Shown here: positions 12,311-24,435 of the stretch, piece after piece
Layout of the letters: each line of letters begins with the position of its first letter
How positions within the stretch are numbered: the first letter of the stretch is position 1
Assembly: GCA_030272585.1 (NCBI GenBank)
Contig: BSYQ01000002.1
Span: 4,526,001 to 4,590,000, forward strand
Direction: 5' to 3'
From: Bryopsis sp. KO-2023
Lineage: Eukaryota; Chlorophyta; Ulvophyceae; Bryopsidales; Bryopsidaceae
Length of the DNA: 64,000 nt
Position numbers and translations under genes: made by a program
Notes under the pieces: model-generated
Seen by the model: only the letters and a program-made list of their open reading frames with translations
What the model was told of the DNA's origin: nothing
Databases searched by the model: none

Positions 12311-14723
12311 ATCATTGATACCTATTGTTGTTTTCTTGATAAAAACGCCATCCTTGAGTTCCGCAATTCATTCTTAGACAAAGCGACCGAATCTTAAACT
12401 TGGCTTTTACTCCTTCCGGTGAATTAGACGGTCCCGTTCGGAGGTTTTTGCTCCCGGGGTGGGAAGGTCGTGCAAGAGATTCGGCGAGCCGGGAAACGAT
12501 CGCGGCATTATTTGCTATCACTCACGCGCTAGGCCAATTAAAGAGCAATTTACGTTTCGGCAGACTGGTTTATCAAACACCCAAGGCACCCAAGGCGCCT
12601 ACTATGCTTTTTCCAAGGGCAAGGGAACGGTGGCCAAGCACCCCATGGCGAGAGACATTTACATCACGGAGCACGGGGGAGACGTCGAGTTTTTTTGACA
12701 CTAGTACGGGAAAAAAATACAAAAATGGTTTAGTGTCTCTTTCATTAGCTTTATTCTTTTATCGTCAAAACATCTGCTCTATCCTTATATGAGATCTCAT
12801 GATTGTTCGATTCAGAATGACGATCGTTGGCTGCCCAATCATTTGTGTCACGTTAGAGCGCTCAACAACCCCACTTTTTTTATCACTATACGTGAGATAT
12901 CTTCCCATCTATCATGGGTATTTATGGAGTCCTTTTGTTTTTACTATTATAGTTTTTGATACAATAAACTTGAAACAATTTGTCCACTTTGTAATGTGGA
13001 AAACTTTCATTACTTCCTTGGTTAATGTTTGTGCGATAGACGAGCTTCACTTTTAGCCCACATGTTGCATTTTTCTCTAACGTTTGCTCACCATTTTGGA
13101 CCATCATAAAATCTTCTCGATCTCCCTCAGGTTTGCCCAGTCTCATATTTCAAGTGGGTGAATCAACTTTGGATGCGCTCCGAGGTATGCTTTTAGGTCC
13201 TTTTGCAACGCAATCAACCGCATGAGCATGTAGTAAAGGCTATATCATTATGTTTCAATATAGGGTTTCAGAACGAGCGTCTAATTCTTCATGAATGCTT
13301 GAATATTTGTTTTGACAAATAGCCTCTCATTCATACTCACTCCCTTTAACTGCCACCTACAACTACAATCATGGGGGGAGCTAGGTGCTCTTACCTTGTT
13401 ATTTAATATTTTTTTGCTCAAAAAGAGGCAGTATAATACGACCTCTAATTATCGACCCTCCCCACATGTACTCCTTTTCGATTAGACCCAAGCGGAAAGA
13501 TTTTTAATAATAGCACAACGACGTTATGGGAAGTCGAGCCAGTGTAACACATGCCAAATTGTTTTGCCCTCTACCACGTTGAGATAACTTGCCCGGTGGA
13601 GAATTTCTCTTACAAGAATTGTTTTTTTTACATGTTCTATATATGTGGATAGGTAATCAACTCCCTTTACATAGACATATGTGACTAGGCCGTGCGGACC
13701 TAGTTGTGCTTGCAACGAAAACTTTGGAGAGAGATAGAAGTGGTCCAGAGGGAGCGACGTCTTGCTCAAATGATTTCCGGCTTAGAATTCAACGCAAATG
13801 GTGGGATGCCTCCGACCATGGCCCACCTGGCTAGGGAATTCGATCATATTTTTTTCCCCTTTTTCTCAAGATTGGAAAATCAAAACCTTTTTTCCGTTCA
13901 ACTTGTTAAGTCCCTTTGGGACTGGGTTTTGAGTTGCTGAGAGAAACGAAGTTGGGCACACACAAAACACAAATCAGAGAATCAAAATTACAAGTGAGAT
14001 CCCTGAATATATATCCCTAGAAACCCGTACTACACGCTCATACTACAAAATGAGCGTATCACAACTCCCTTACGCCCCTTTCATTTATGGCATATATATA
14101 TATAAGGATATTTCTTTGACAAGATATAAGTACATACTATGTAAGTATAAAAAAACAGAAAGTGCACTTTGCAAAGGGGCATATTTTTCAGATTTTTTCG
14201 AATCCTTACTTTCGCGGAAATTCCACCAAGACATAACGAGCATATCGCTTGGCGTTGGATCCCAAACGATCCGTTGCTTGCGACTCATCGACCTCCTCGG
14301 ACTCGGTATCACTCATCAACTGAAGTTCTCTTTCATTGATGCTTTCTACTTGATCATACCGCCTAAACTCCCTATCGTCGTCGTTCAGTCAAACATCGAT
14401 CAAATCTTCACTGCGTGCCCTTTTTCAACAGTGGGCCTCGATCCAATCGACTGAACAAAGAAACCTTACATTTCGACTATTCCGACTCTCATCGCCGTCC
14501 CATACTCCACAGCCCTGTCGGAGTGGACCGTAAGGATCTCTATGTGTAGATGTTCGAGAAAGACCTTAATCTGAGGTAAATGCTAATCATGCGATGTGCT
14601 TGTGAGCTCAACACAACATGTTTTTTTTTTTTTTGAAATTCAAGAGCACCCAACCCTCCGGAGAAGATATCAGGGAAGATGTATGTTCCCCCTCTAGCCT
14701 AAGACTCTCCTTTCATCTTAAAG
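12311..14723. other. no supported gene
   Basis: Short open frames only (the longest is about 130 codons, 12400-12792 plus strand) with no motif recognised. Confidence 0.4.
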
Positions 14724-15380
14724 TTAATGAAAAAAAAAACTACGCGCGACATCATCCCGGGAGTAGCGGATGAAACGAATCCATACGATTCTCGGCGTTG
14801 CTTCCAAGTACAATAAACGATTTGAAAGACTACTCGTGTCAACATTTCTCAAAACGACCTTAACTTTTGAGCCTACCTCAAGGTCCCCCAAGCGCGGAAC
14901 TCCCATTTCAACATGGCCAACAGAGCACACAATCAACAAAAAAACGATGTCTGACACATTAAACTGGCCGGGCTTCCCGTATAACACGATAATCGATTTC
15001 GTCGTCCCGATCTTAAATTTGGAATTAAGTGGGAGCACTGGTATCTCCTTCATCATAAACAAAAGTCGGCCGTTGATCGTGGCCTTGAAGAGTTTCTTCA
15101 CGCTCTCAAGAAAGACCCCAATTGTCAACGTACCAAAATCGAGGAGTATTTCTGAAGTCTCAAAAACGAGCTCAGCTTTCGCGAACAAATCGAAAGTTGG
15201 CATGAAGGTAGAAGGTGGAACACCTCGATCGTGCCACACTCGGGAAATGTTGCTAGTATCCTCATGGGATGGCACAATAAGACGAACAGGACGTTTGAAG
15301 CATACATGACCACTTAAAACACGGGATTTGACGATATTCCCATTGTTGCAGAAATTGTGAGTCAGATTGTGTAAGATCAT
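14724..15380 (-). CDS. orphan ORF, 218 aa, unknown function
   Basis: The longest open frame in the first 18 kb, starting with ATG at 15380. The protein is rich in beta-prone hydrophobic stretches, for example SIIVLYGKPGQF and DIVFLLIVCSVGHVEMGV. There is no convincing signal peptide and no family I recognise. The opposite strand is also open for 179 codons (14770-15309), which is unusual in this stop-rich region and hints at coding constraint or recent insertion. Neighbours are repeats, so it may be a piece of a transposon or virus-like element. No introns or promoter elements could be assigned. Confidence 0.4.
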   Translation of the reverse strand: MILHNLTHNFCNNGNIVKSRVLSGHVCFKRPVRLIVPSHEDTSNISRVWHDRGVPPSTFMPTFDLFAKAELVFETSEILLDFGTLTIGVFLESVKKLFKATINGRLLFMMKEIPVLPLNSKFKIGTTKSIIVLYGKPGQFNVSDIVFLLIVCSVGHVEMGVPRLGDLEVGSKVKVVLRNVDTSSLSNRLLYLEATPRIVWIRFIRYSRDDVARSFFFH

Positions 15381-15764
15381 TGAAGCGATTCAAATTTACT
15401 AAGGACATTTATATTTCATTTGCAGATGTTTGGTCCTCAGAACGAGGTTTTATAGCACTAGAAGAGGTGGAAAATAGGTGCCAGAGAGAGATTTTTGCAA
15501 GGATTGAGTCACACCTAAACGATTTAAACGTTTGCGGATATCTTTCAACACGTGAACAAAGGAAAGGGAATCGTTTGGGTACCACCACTACGAATGCAAA
15601 TTTTAGCGTAAGAAAATATTCTATATTGAAGGTCGTTATATAGCAGATATTCTCTCCCCTTTACTGCAACTTGTTTTCTGACTGAAGCGTTATATTAGAT
15701 TGATAATTCACTATCGGTGTTGTTAATACACATTCATAGCCGCACGCATGACATAGTAGGGATC

Positions 15765-16680
15765 CGATCCCGATCTGTCGGTCACCGATCAAACCGATCT
15801 CCGATCAAGATCGGTTTTTGCAGTTACCGATCAAGTCGATCACCGATAAGATCGGTCCGATCATACCGATCACCGATCAAAATCGGACCGATCACAGAAA
15901 TCGGTCCGACCTTTCCGATCAAAATCGGCCCGATCACCCGATTCTGCCTCGGAAACCAGATCGGATCGGGATCGGCGTTTGCCGATCAGATCGGGGATTA
16001 ACCGATCACCCACCGATCCCGATCCGATCATGATCGGAGATCGGGTGACGTACAAAGTCACCCCCGCAAGGTCCCCAGAACCCAACGGAACCGAGTGGGA
16101 CTCGAACACCGTACCGCACGGTGTGGAGTCATCTGCGCTGAGCACTAAGCCAAGCGGACCACGATGATTTTGTGGCTGTTGCGATGATATACCTTAATCT
16201 GTTTGTAATTCTGTGAAATTAGGGTATATCATTGCAACAGCCACAAAGTCATCGTGGTACTCCACACCGTGCGGTACGGTGTTCGAGTCCCACTCGGTTC
16301 CGTTGGGTTCTGGGGACCCTGCGGGGGTGACTTTGTACGTCACCCGATCTCCGATCATGATCGGATCGGGATCGGTGGGTGATCGGCAGATTCGATCTGA
16401 TCGGAAATTTACCAAAATCACCGACTTCGCACCTTTCATACCGATCATGATCGGTTCACCCCGATCATTGTACCGATAAAAAAAAACACGCCGACTTTGA
16501 TCGGCCGACTATTCCGATCACAGCTCGGCGCCTTGATCGGATCGGGACCGGGATCGGCCGACGCCGTTCTTTGATCGGATCGGTCGCCGATCCCGATTAG
16601 TCGGTCCGATCAAGACACCGATCACCGATGATCGGCACTGATCATGATCGGTTGAAAAAAAAAACCGATTATTTTTGTAT
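15765..16680. repeat. CCGATC/GATCGG self-complementary island
   Basis: About 900 bases in which CGATC and its complement GATCG recur every few bases in both orientations, with a degenerate spacing. The word is close to palindromic, so the island can fold at many scales. It surrounds the inverted repeat at 16002-16388. No coding capacity is credible here. Confidence 0.9.
16002..16388. repeat. long inverted repeat with tRNA-like box B
   Basis: Two arms, about 16002-16199 and 16219-16388, are near-perfect reverse complements around a short AT-rich centre. The left arm has about 28 extra bases (around 16131-16158). Read on the minus strand, the left arm contains a box-A-like TGGCTTAGTGCTC and a box-B-like GTTCGAGTCCC; the right arm lacks the box A part. 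It could be a tRNA-derived SINE inserted head to head, or a foldback element. Confidence 0.8.
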
Positions 16681-17476
16681 CACCCTATAATAGACATTAG
16701 TGAACATCCGATCCCGATCCGACCCCGTTTAGACCTATTTTTAGCAGGCCGATCATTGCCTATCATATCCCTAGTATGAGTCATACTGTATGACGCATGA
16801 CACACTCAAAACATTTTCGATAGGAATAATTGCAACCCTTGCTTGCTTCTATCCGCATCGCAAACCCCTCATTCAACGTCAAAAATCTCTCAACTTGTGC
16901 TAGGAACGTAACAATTGGAAGAACTTTTTTTAAATAGAAAGTGTCGTGTTATGATTCTTCATGGACGGTTGTGTCGCAATGCTGCTCGACAGAGTTGGCA
17001 ACGAAAACATTTACCTTTCTCTCATTAGTGTGATGCCAAAAAGAACGAAAGTGTGCCCGTATTAATTGTGTTCAACATGAACACTTTTGAACCTTGTATA
17101 TTTCCTAGCAGCTCTCAGACTCGTTCCTTTTTTATAGCCTCGCCTTTAGAATGAAATTTTTTTTCATCGAACGAGATATTTTCAAGAGAAGGCACACCTC
17201 ATGTGCCTTGGTCCAAAAAAAAGGATTTGTTCCTTTTCCCAAAGCAACAAATCGGGGAAAGATTTTTACAATTTTGCAGAGTTGGAGGTTTTGTTATAGC
17301 CGTCGGGTCTTTGATGAGACTAACAAAGTAATTGATGTCATGGTTATATTACCAACAATAGTATAATCGTTGGTATCAAGCGATAAACGTTAATAGCGAT
17401 GGTTTCTAACGGTCTTGATATAGTGCTTGGATCCCACCACAGGGACGCTTATATGAGGGCCGTTACTTTTAAGTAC

Positions 17477-17504
17477 CCGTTTAATTTTGCAAAATTAAAC
17501 GGGT
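17477..17504. repeat. 28-bp perfect palindrome
   Basis: CCCGTTTAATTTTG is followed directly by its exact reverse complement. It lies just upstream of the GGACAGGACC island. Confidence 0.85.
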
Positions 17505-17523
17505 GCAGATTGTCGAGGTTGAT

Positions 17524-17640
17524 TGGATCGGACAGGACCGGACAGGACCGGACAGAACCGGACAGGTCAGCTAGTCCATAGACAGGTTGGACCGGACCGG
17601 ACCGGGCCGGTTTTTCGTTGCCGGTCCGGTCGGGCCCAGG
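17524..17640. repeat. GGACC/GGTCC word island
   Basis: Tandem GACAGGACCG units followed, after a short gap, by GGACCGGACC and the reverse-complement word CCGGTCC. GC-rich in an AT-rich setting, and built like the GATC island from a word and its complement. Confidence 0.75.
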
Positions 17641-18360
17641 TCTGGACATAACTACGGATCTGTGTAAATTAGCCCCTATCGAAACCTCAGTATCGGCGAC
17701 TTATCCACCAAGCATCTTCGCCCTAGATTTCCCTTTTGAAGCGTTTTATGACTTCTTTTGAAAGAAAATTCAAGCTCACATTTCGTTGTGTAAGACTTCA
17801 AGTCTGACCATTGGTTCTCTTGAAAAATTATCAAAAACTATTCTTTCGATCGTGTACACGAATGGGCTGATAGCGAAAACAAGAAGCAAAGAAGGAGGCG
17901 CACCAAATATGATAGAACAAAAAGAATCGAGCGGTCCTCGGGGGTACCTATTGATGATAAACCCTGTACTTCGCTCTGGTGCATTGTCCTCCCACTGAAA
18001 CAAGAGGCTAGTGATCGATGCTCGGTTCCCGGCCTGGCGCTTTGCCCAGCACTTCATCTGTTCCACCACCGACTCTCCTCAGAGAAGCTGTCAGAACAGA
18101 CCCACCCCTTGGAAAAGATGCACCATTAACGTTCAAAACAAGGACAGACACCTTCGATTCACGCCCAACAGTCCCCGCTTGGGTGATAAGCAGGCGCTAC
18201 CCTGCTCGACAATCTGTAATATGGATTTAGGTTACGTCGTGTTCAGGCTTTGAGGCGGACTTCAAGCGCAGGCGACAAGACCAAATGTCAGTTCTGCTGG
18301 CCTCCAGCACACTCTGATTAGTGGAGGCCGAAGTGCACAGACACTAGTGAAAAAACGCCG

Positions 18361-18632
18361 CTTTTACAAGCTTGTAAACACCTTGTAAAGTGCTTGTAAA
18401 GTGGATTACAAGCTTGTAAAGACTTGACACTCTCCCCATCGTTTACAAGCTTGTAAAGTGGAGATTACAAGCTGTTACAAGCTGTTACAAGAAAAAAGCT
18501 TGTAAAGTGGAACAGCTCCATGCTTGTAAAGTGGGAATTTACAAGCTCTTACAAGCTGTTACAAGCTGTTACAAGCTTTCCCGATCCACGCGGTTACAAG
18601 CTCTTACAAGCTGTTACAAGCACTTTACAAGC
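18361..18632. repeat. CACTA subterminal repeat array, left
   Basis: More than fifteen copies of TTACAAGC or its complement GCTTGTAA, several fused as the palindrome TTACAAGCTTGTAA. Likely transposase binding sites by analogy with the superfamily. Confidence 0.85.
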
Positions 18633-19951
18633 TCAGTCATTGATGTGTCATCACACAAGCCCAAGCACACGCTCGGCTGTGATTCTTGTCGTGGTACGAT
18701 TGATTGTAAATTTTAATTGATGGTTGTCTATAGATGATTCCATTCTCCACCACATGGGTGATTATCATTATTATAAATTACAATCATTGCAATATTTTAA
18801 TGATGATGAAGTAATGGACAGGATATCATCATGATTTCAATTTTTCTAATTACAATGATAAATTACAACAAAGACGCAAATCCCTTTCAACAGCTTGATG
18901 TGCCCAAGAATCGAACTTGGGATCCACCTTCTGCACATTGTTGCTTTCTGGAAGTTTATCCCACAACCAGCCAAAGAAAGCAAAAACACCCCTAAACCAC
19001 CCCAATTGAGTTTTTTCCACCCATCACACAAGACACCAATTCTGGTTCTAGGCACAAATTGGCAGAAGCTAGGCTTTTCCCTGTCCTGTTCACGTCATGC
19101 ATATCAAGACACCACAGGTTCAGGGTTATCACCCCCATCTCGGCTCTTCAAACAGGATCGCAGCTCATTTCCCTTCAGCCCCCAAGTCAGGCTGCAGGAG
19201 GAATTTGCTGCCCTGTCCATCAACCAGCTAATCGACTCTTCCTAGACTGAATGTATCGCAAAGCATATACCAATCAGCGAATGAGTGGCCAAACATCAGC
19301 CCTTCATCACAACTATCAAAGAAACAAGTATATCCTTTGCTTCAATATCTCCTCTCTTTCCTGCCTCACCTGATTTCACCACATCAATGCAAAAAAAGGA
19401 CAATGAGTACCAGCAAAAAATCGTCAGCTCAATTGGGCATCCTAGAAGACTCATCACATATATATATCGGCAGGAAAAAAAAGTACATCTCCTGAACAAC
19501 ATACCAGCCAAAAATTGAGCCAGATGCATGCCCTAAAGGATTTCATTTGTTTTTTTGGGAGGGGGTAAACTTTGCACCCAGAACCAGAAACAAAGCTATC
19601 AGAAGTGAGCGAGAACGAGGAGAAGCCCCTCTTGTGCACGTGGAAGGTTTGATCCCTGGTCCTCATTATGTCATTCAAAATGCTCATGTTGCAGGGCAAC
19701 GACCTCTTTCAGGGACTCCTTAAAAAGTCTCCTGGTTTGCGAATCCAAGCCAGAACTTCAAGCCAGATTGCCCATCCCAGACACATACGAAGCACTTTTA
19801 TTCTTGCTTTCTTTACTTATTCAAAAACAATATATATAATGATTTTACTCATTTTAAATTTATTTAACTATTTTTAAAGCGGGATTTACTTGGTTCGCCA
19901 GCGTCGGTCTCGTCCTTTGCGTCTGTCATCGGAGTATGACCGTCCCCTGCA

Positions 19952-20026
19952 TCAGGACCTGGATCTGGAACGTGATCTTCGATATCTGGACGGAGATCTA
20001 ACCCTCGATCTCCTTCGGTACCTTGT
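19952..20026 (-). pseudogene. RS-dipeptide-rich coding fragment
   Basis: The minus strand reads TRYRRRSRVRSPSRYRRSRS and continues RSRS to a TGA. Long Arg-Ser runs are typical of SR splicing factors and related proteins. It is the most 3' of three RS segments on this strand inside the CACTA element; the others are near 20340-20390 and 21500-21550. Confidence 0.5.
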
Positions 20027-20302
20027 TCCCCACCACCCCGAAAAAAAAAGTAAAAAAAAGTAAAGAAAACCCCAATAAAACACAGAACAGAAAGAAAAAA
20101 GAGAGAACATCCACTGCAATCGTTGTGGGATGATGACCTGGAAAAAAGCCCGCTAACACTCACTCAGATCAGAAGTTAACGTACATTTCAGCACAGATTT
20201 CAGCACGTACATTCTCCGTTTACATCAGAGGATTCTTTTTTTGGCTTCGTTCGTTTCACTTTATTTAATGTTCATTCTATTTTATTCTTGACCAGACTGC
20301 TT

Positions 20303-20889
20303 TCATTGCACTGGCACTACCTGCTCCTGGACACAGATCTCGAACGAGAATAGGACCGAGATTGCAGATGCTCCTTGAACTACTGTGGGCGATGCATCCC
20401 CGGTCGCAATTGATCGATGGGGGGTTCTCAAGTGTGGCCCAGGTTCTGCTGAGCTCTTCAACAATAAGGGAGCAGATATCGGGTCGAACGCAAAGCATCG
20501 AGTGATGGAGGTGCAGAATGTTGAGAGTCTGATAGGAGGGCCAAGCAACAACTGGTGAACTCTCAGGGGCCCTGTACAGGCAAAGGAAGAAAAAAAAGGT
20601 GATGATTCGAACAGGGGACCAGCACAAAGGCTCAAGTTCTGTTGAACCCAATAAAAACGTGTTTACAGACAGGGACCCCACCTGCAATATCCAGAGCTGA
20701 TGCCAGCTGCCTGGCAGCTGCCACTCCCTCCTGGCTGCTTTTCTCATTTGCCTTGCGTAGACTACTCCTCTGCTTTGTGATGAGTTCAATGATTTTCGCC
20801 AGTGGATGATTCTCTTGCCCATTTCCCTTGCTTGAGGAGCTCATTTGCCTGCTCAAAGGATATAGGAACTTGCAGCATGGAGAGCTGAC
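20303..20889 (-). pseudogene. captured exon pair, possible SR-type gene fragment
   Basis: Two exons fit by phase: 20682-20889, between TTCCAG and a GTGGGG donor, and 20571-20303, after TGTACAG and ending at TGA. The first encodes a hydrophilic helix-like stretch (HPLAKIIELITKQRSSLRKA... ARQLASALDIA). In the second exon another frame reads QSRSYSRSRSVSRSR, a strong RS signal that conflicts with the phase set by the first exon. Either a splice choice is wrong or a frameshift has occurred. I infer a host gene fragment decaying inside the transposon; no specific family was identified. Confidence 0.35.
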
Positions 20890-21071
20890 CTGGAACAACA
20901 AAACCAAAACCCACGCCACCACTTGCGGAATTTCAGAGCCACCTACATCCTGCTGTCAACTAAACCTTCCAACAGGGAAATAAAAATTGTGCTTGAAAGG
21001 GAAAAAGACCCCCAAAAATAGACCCAAGGGTGATGCGTGTGGGAGGAGGCTGTAAGCACCCCAAATTTTCG

Positions 21072-21604
21072 TTATTGATTATTTTGGCGATGCGTTTTCA
21101 ACTTCTTTTTTCTGGGCACCTTTTCCCATTCATCATATACAAGCGTAAGTACGATACGAAGCAATGTGTCATTGGATGCCTCCAGTGCCACTGAGCAGGT
21201 AGACAACACAGCCACCACTCCTGCAATCAAGCACACCAAATAAAAAGACGATGACTTCCCGGTTTAAACAGGGATCTATGTTAGGAAAAAGAAAAAAAAG
21301 CAGAAAGAACAGAGCTCATCTGTTTTTGTAGTGGGCTAGAATTACCTTCCCCGAATTTTCTTCTGACAGAAACTGCATATATATATATAGAAAATCGACC
21401 ACCTCCACTGTCGCCACCTGTTCAAATTCTTTTTTCCCCTCCAAGAAAAAAAAAGCAGCAACAAAACACGCAGTTCGCTGGCTGTAGCGAAACACTCACC
21501 TCACGGGGGATCTTGATCTTGACCTTGACCTTGAACTGGATAATGAATATCGCCGCCGTGACCTTACCCAACAGAAAGATACCACCCTTCTTGGTGCCCT
21601 CCAT
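21072..21604 (-). CDS. candidate three-exon small gene inside CACTA
   Basis: A phase-consistent model runs from ATG at 21604: exon 21505-21604, exon 21346-21372 and exon 21072-21220, ending at TAA, about 91 aa. The last exon is the most protein-like, reading VVAVLSTCSVALEASNDTLL and then a lysine-rich tail. Exon 1 can also use a stronger GTGAGT donor at 21499, which changes the phase. The same DNA in another frame encodes SSSRSRSRSRSPVR. The two readings cannot both be ancestral. Function unknown. Confidence 0.3.
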
Positions 21605-21887
21605 CGAGGAATCCAGAAACGAACGCCCCTGCTGGGGTACTCACCTTCCCACTCTCTGTACCTCGTTCCCTGCGCGCCGGCGCACTCGTCTCCGACTTTT
21701 CTTTCAGCCAAAGGAAGCTCTTCAAATACCTGCTTTGCTGGGAATACGCGACCGGTCCTCCCGAATCTCACACTCGACCTCGTGCAGTCGCGGATGGGAG
21801 CAGGCCGTTGAACGATGGCTGGTCGCACAGGATGGGAGGCAAGGAAATTCGAAAGATGGAGATTCGCAGGTGTACGACCTTCTAGAA

Positions 21888-22052
21888 TGGGATTACAGGG
21901 TTGTAAACTGAGATTACAAGCTTGTAAACTGAGATTACAAGGTGGAACCACAGACAGCTCTCCGCGACGCAAAATTTTGGCTAAGTGCTGATGTTACAAG
22001 CTTGTAAAGTGGATTACAAGCTTGTAAAGTCACTTTTACAAGCTTGTAAAAT
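21888..22052. repeat. CACTA subterminal repeat array, right
   Basis: Repeated GATTACAAGCTTGTAAA-type words just inside the right terminal repeat, mirroring the left array but shorter. Confidence 0.85.
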
Positions 22053-22369
22053 CGGCGTTTTTTCACTAGTGAGAGTGGAACGTTGTTTCGGTAAAAAAAT
22101 CACCGGGATCATCATGCTGAAGGGACTGGGGGCGCACCGTTGAGAGGAAAACACATGCACAGCTGAAGCTCTGGATTAACTGCACTCGAAAAAGAAAAAA
22201 AGAAAAGAGCACCTGAGAATAAAGTACCTCAAATTGCTGTAACAGTCGAGCAGGATAGCGCCTGATCTGTACTCTTTGGCGTGGATGGAAGGTTCCTTTG
22301 TACTTATGGGATTCTCGTAGTCAGGACTGATATCAGCTAAAAAGCTTGTCAACCGAGAAATTCTCAAGT

Positions 22370-22442
22370 GTCCACGTGGCCTAATGGAGAAGGCGTCTGC
22401 GTCCGAAGCAGAAGACTGCAGGTTCGAGTCCTGTCGTGGACG
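22370..22442 (+). tRNA. tRNA-Arg (anticodon CCG)
   Basis: A 73-base cloverleaf with acceptor GTCCACG/CGTGGAC (7 bp), D stem GCC/GGC, anticodon stem TCTGC/GCAGA around the loop GTCCGAA (anticodon CCG, read as CGG arginine), and T arm with loop TTCGAGT. There is no intron and the 3' CCA is not encoded, as usual for eukaryotic nuclear tRNAs. Position 32 is G, which is uncommon. It lies 299 bases past the CACTA right end. Confidence 0.93.
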
Positions 22443-22619
22443 GTATTCATGTCAACTCATGTTCAAGAAGTATTGATCAAACTTTTTTGGATGTTCTCCA
22501 ACTTCGAAAAACATTAAGCAAGCAATACCTCACATAAAAAACTTAAATTGGTATGGCACTTTCCCAAAAAAAAATATTCCTAAGATTCCAAGAAAAACAT
22601 ACAGAAAACATTCCCCTCT

Positions 22620-23126
22620 GGCGGTTTCAGCACCGGCGGCTACGACCTCTCTGGCGCATGACAATTCGAGAGTGAAGGCTCGAACCCGAGACCTGGTGGC
22701 CAAGGATCCTCCAGCAAATCCCCTTGATCAACGGGCCGAACGATAATATGCAGCGATGTCGCACTCAAGTACCCCCCCAAGGATGATTCACCCAACCCCC
22801 AGAAACTCAAGCGGTGCGCGCGTCGAGCCCGGTCCAAACTAGCCGTCCGAATCGCTGTCCTCGTGATGCTCACGCGTGGTGACCAAAGCTACCAACGAGT
22901 CAGGTGGGGGACGACTGACACCCTTGCACCGAGACTAAATGTCAGTCAGGAATGCTGGGCACTGGAGTTCTCACAAACAACCCATCCAAATTCTCGGCCG
23001 GGGTGCTCGTTGGAAGAAGAAAATGTCGTGAGCGCATCGCCAAAGATCAGAGGAGGGACTTTTATTGCGCAAACTAAATTACGCGCTGCAACACGGTCGC
23101 GCTTGGACGAGGCAGGTGGGGGATCA
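22620..23126 (+). repeat. repeat B, left copy (inverted pair)
   Basis: About 507 bp beginning GGCGGTTTCAGCACCGGCGG. It is roughly 90% identical to the reverse complement of 26147-26712. The pair may be two insertions of one element or the long terminal inverted repeats of a 4.1-kb transposon. A weak coding frame is shared but most differences change amino acids. Confidence 0.85.
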
Positions 23127-23199
23127 ACGTTGCTTCTTTGTGATGACTCATGGAGAGTTGACATCGAATTGAATGATTCTTCTTTTGCATAGCAGATGC

Positions 23200-23709
23200 C
23201 TATGTGACGTCTTCAACGGCCAGCCAGGCGATCGCGCCCCAAAATGCAAAGAGCTCTATGGCAGGAGCAAGGTTCATGAATGGCGAGCCTGATCTTAAGT
23301 CCTCATTGGTATGGATGAAAGAGGGGACGCAAAGAGTGCAGCAACAGAGAAAGCGAACGTTTTTCACGACAATCGAGGTGCCAATTGATATGAGGGCATC
23401 TGTTGCGTTTGGCAGTCTACCCAGAGACATCATTAATGCGGGTAGTGTGGAGGTTTACTCCAGATCTGTGACGCTGCTCCGAAACACAGGGGCTGGCTTT
23501 TGTTTGAATGCCAGAGAACAAAAAAACCAATTGGAGACGGCGCTTACCAATATGACGATTTCATTCGCTAAAAAGATTCTAAGATGGCCCAAGGACAAAG
23601 CCGAAGATGTCCTCTGCACCCGATCCAATGCAACGCTAGAAATCTGAGAGAAGTCAGGGGGAAGTCCACAGGTGACGACCAGATGGATATCTGTGACTCG
23701 TTTTTGCAT
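23200..23709 (-). CDS. candidate exons of a membrane protein
   Basis: Two minus-strand segments in one frame, separated only by an in-frame TAA around 23456. The upstream one (from ATG at 23709) has a hydrophobic run LRIFLANEIVILVSAVSNWF. The downstream one has IELFAFWGAIAWLAV and ends at TAG just outside repeat B. An intron could remove the stop, but donor and acceptor are weak. The plus strand is also open for 147 codons (23204-23647). The choice of strand is uncertain and no family is recognised. Confidence 0.25.
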
Positions 23710-24435
23710 CAGTCCACGCTATGAGGGGTTGCTACTTCTGTTGCCAGGGTTCCAGGAAAAATGTTTCTTTTTTTGGGGAATGGGGGCATTCTCATGATGG
23801 TTTGATCATCATTTTTCTTCCGAGAAATTCATTTATCATGAGCCTAGCAACAGGAGGGGTGGTCGAACTCCAGATCCTCAGTTTGCTATTGGTGCTTTCT
23901 GATCCACAAGAGAAACAAGGGATGAAAAAAAGATACGAGTGCAGACATGATGGCATGTTCGCAAGATGGATTTCTTTTAGAAGACATGTTTGGGGCTAGT
24001 CAAAAAAGATTTCCCCAACGGGATTCTGTGTTTAAGAATCCCTACAGGCGGTGCATCCCTTCCTTTGGATTGACTGAAGCCTGCACTAGCCACTACATTT
24101 CTCTGGAAATCTCAGCATTACATCAGCGAATATATATATACATATATAAAAAGAGTTGATCATAGAAAAATAAAACAACTGATGGCTCTTTCCAGGAAAA
24201 AACTCCAGTCGTCAAGAACATCTAAAAAAATACCAAAACTAAAATAAGCAAAAAAGTACACAACAGAGTACTGAATAAGAGAAAAAAGAACAGAAAACGT
24301 CTTTAAAGAGGGGTTGCTGAGAACAGTTGAGAGAAAAATGCGACAGTTCATGGGCTAGGATTTCATCTCATCCTCAAAACTCACAGGAGTTGGTTGAGCA
24401 CGTGGTGTCAATTCCAAATTCTGCATCACACCGAA

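Larger units (their letters stand above)
18342..22071. mobile_element. CACTA (EnSpm-type) DNA transposon, non-autonomous
   Basis: The 3,730-bp element begins CACTAGTGAAAAAACGCCG and ends with its reverse complement. The terminal inverted repeats (18342-18378 and 22035-22071) match at 36 of 37 positions. The 3-bp direct repeat AGA flanks it at 18339-18341 and 22072-22074, the target size of the CACTA superfamily. Inside each end is an array of ACAAGCTTGTAA words, as expected of the subterminal repeats that a CACTA transposase binds. No transposase was found. The interior instead holds minus-strand, intron-containing, RS-rich exon-like sequence. Confidence 0.93.

Noticed and set aside
15717-16479. 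Open frames through the GATC island
   Set aside because: The peptides are low-complexity repeats of the DNA word, and the same text is read from both strands of the inverted repeat.
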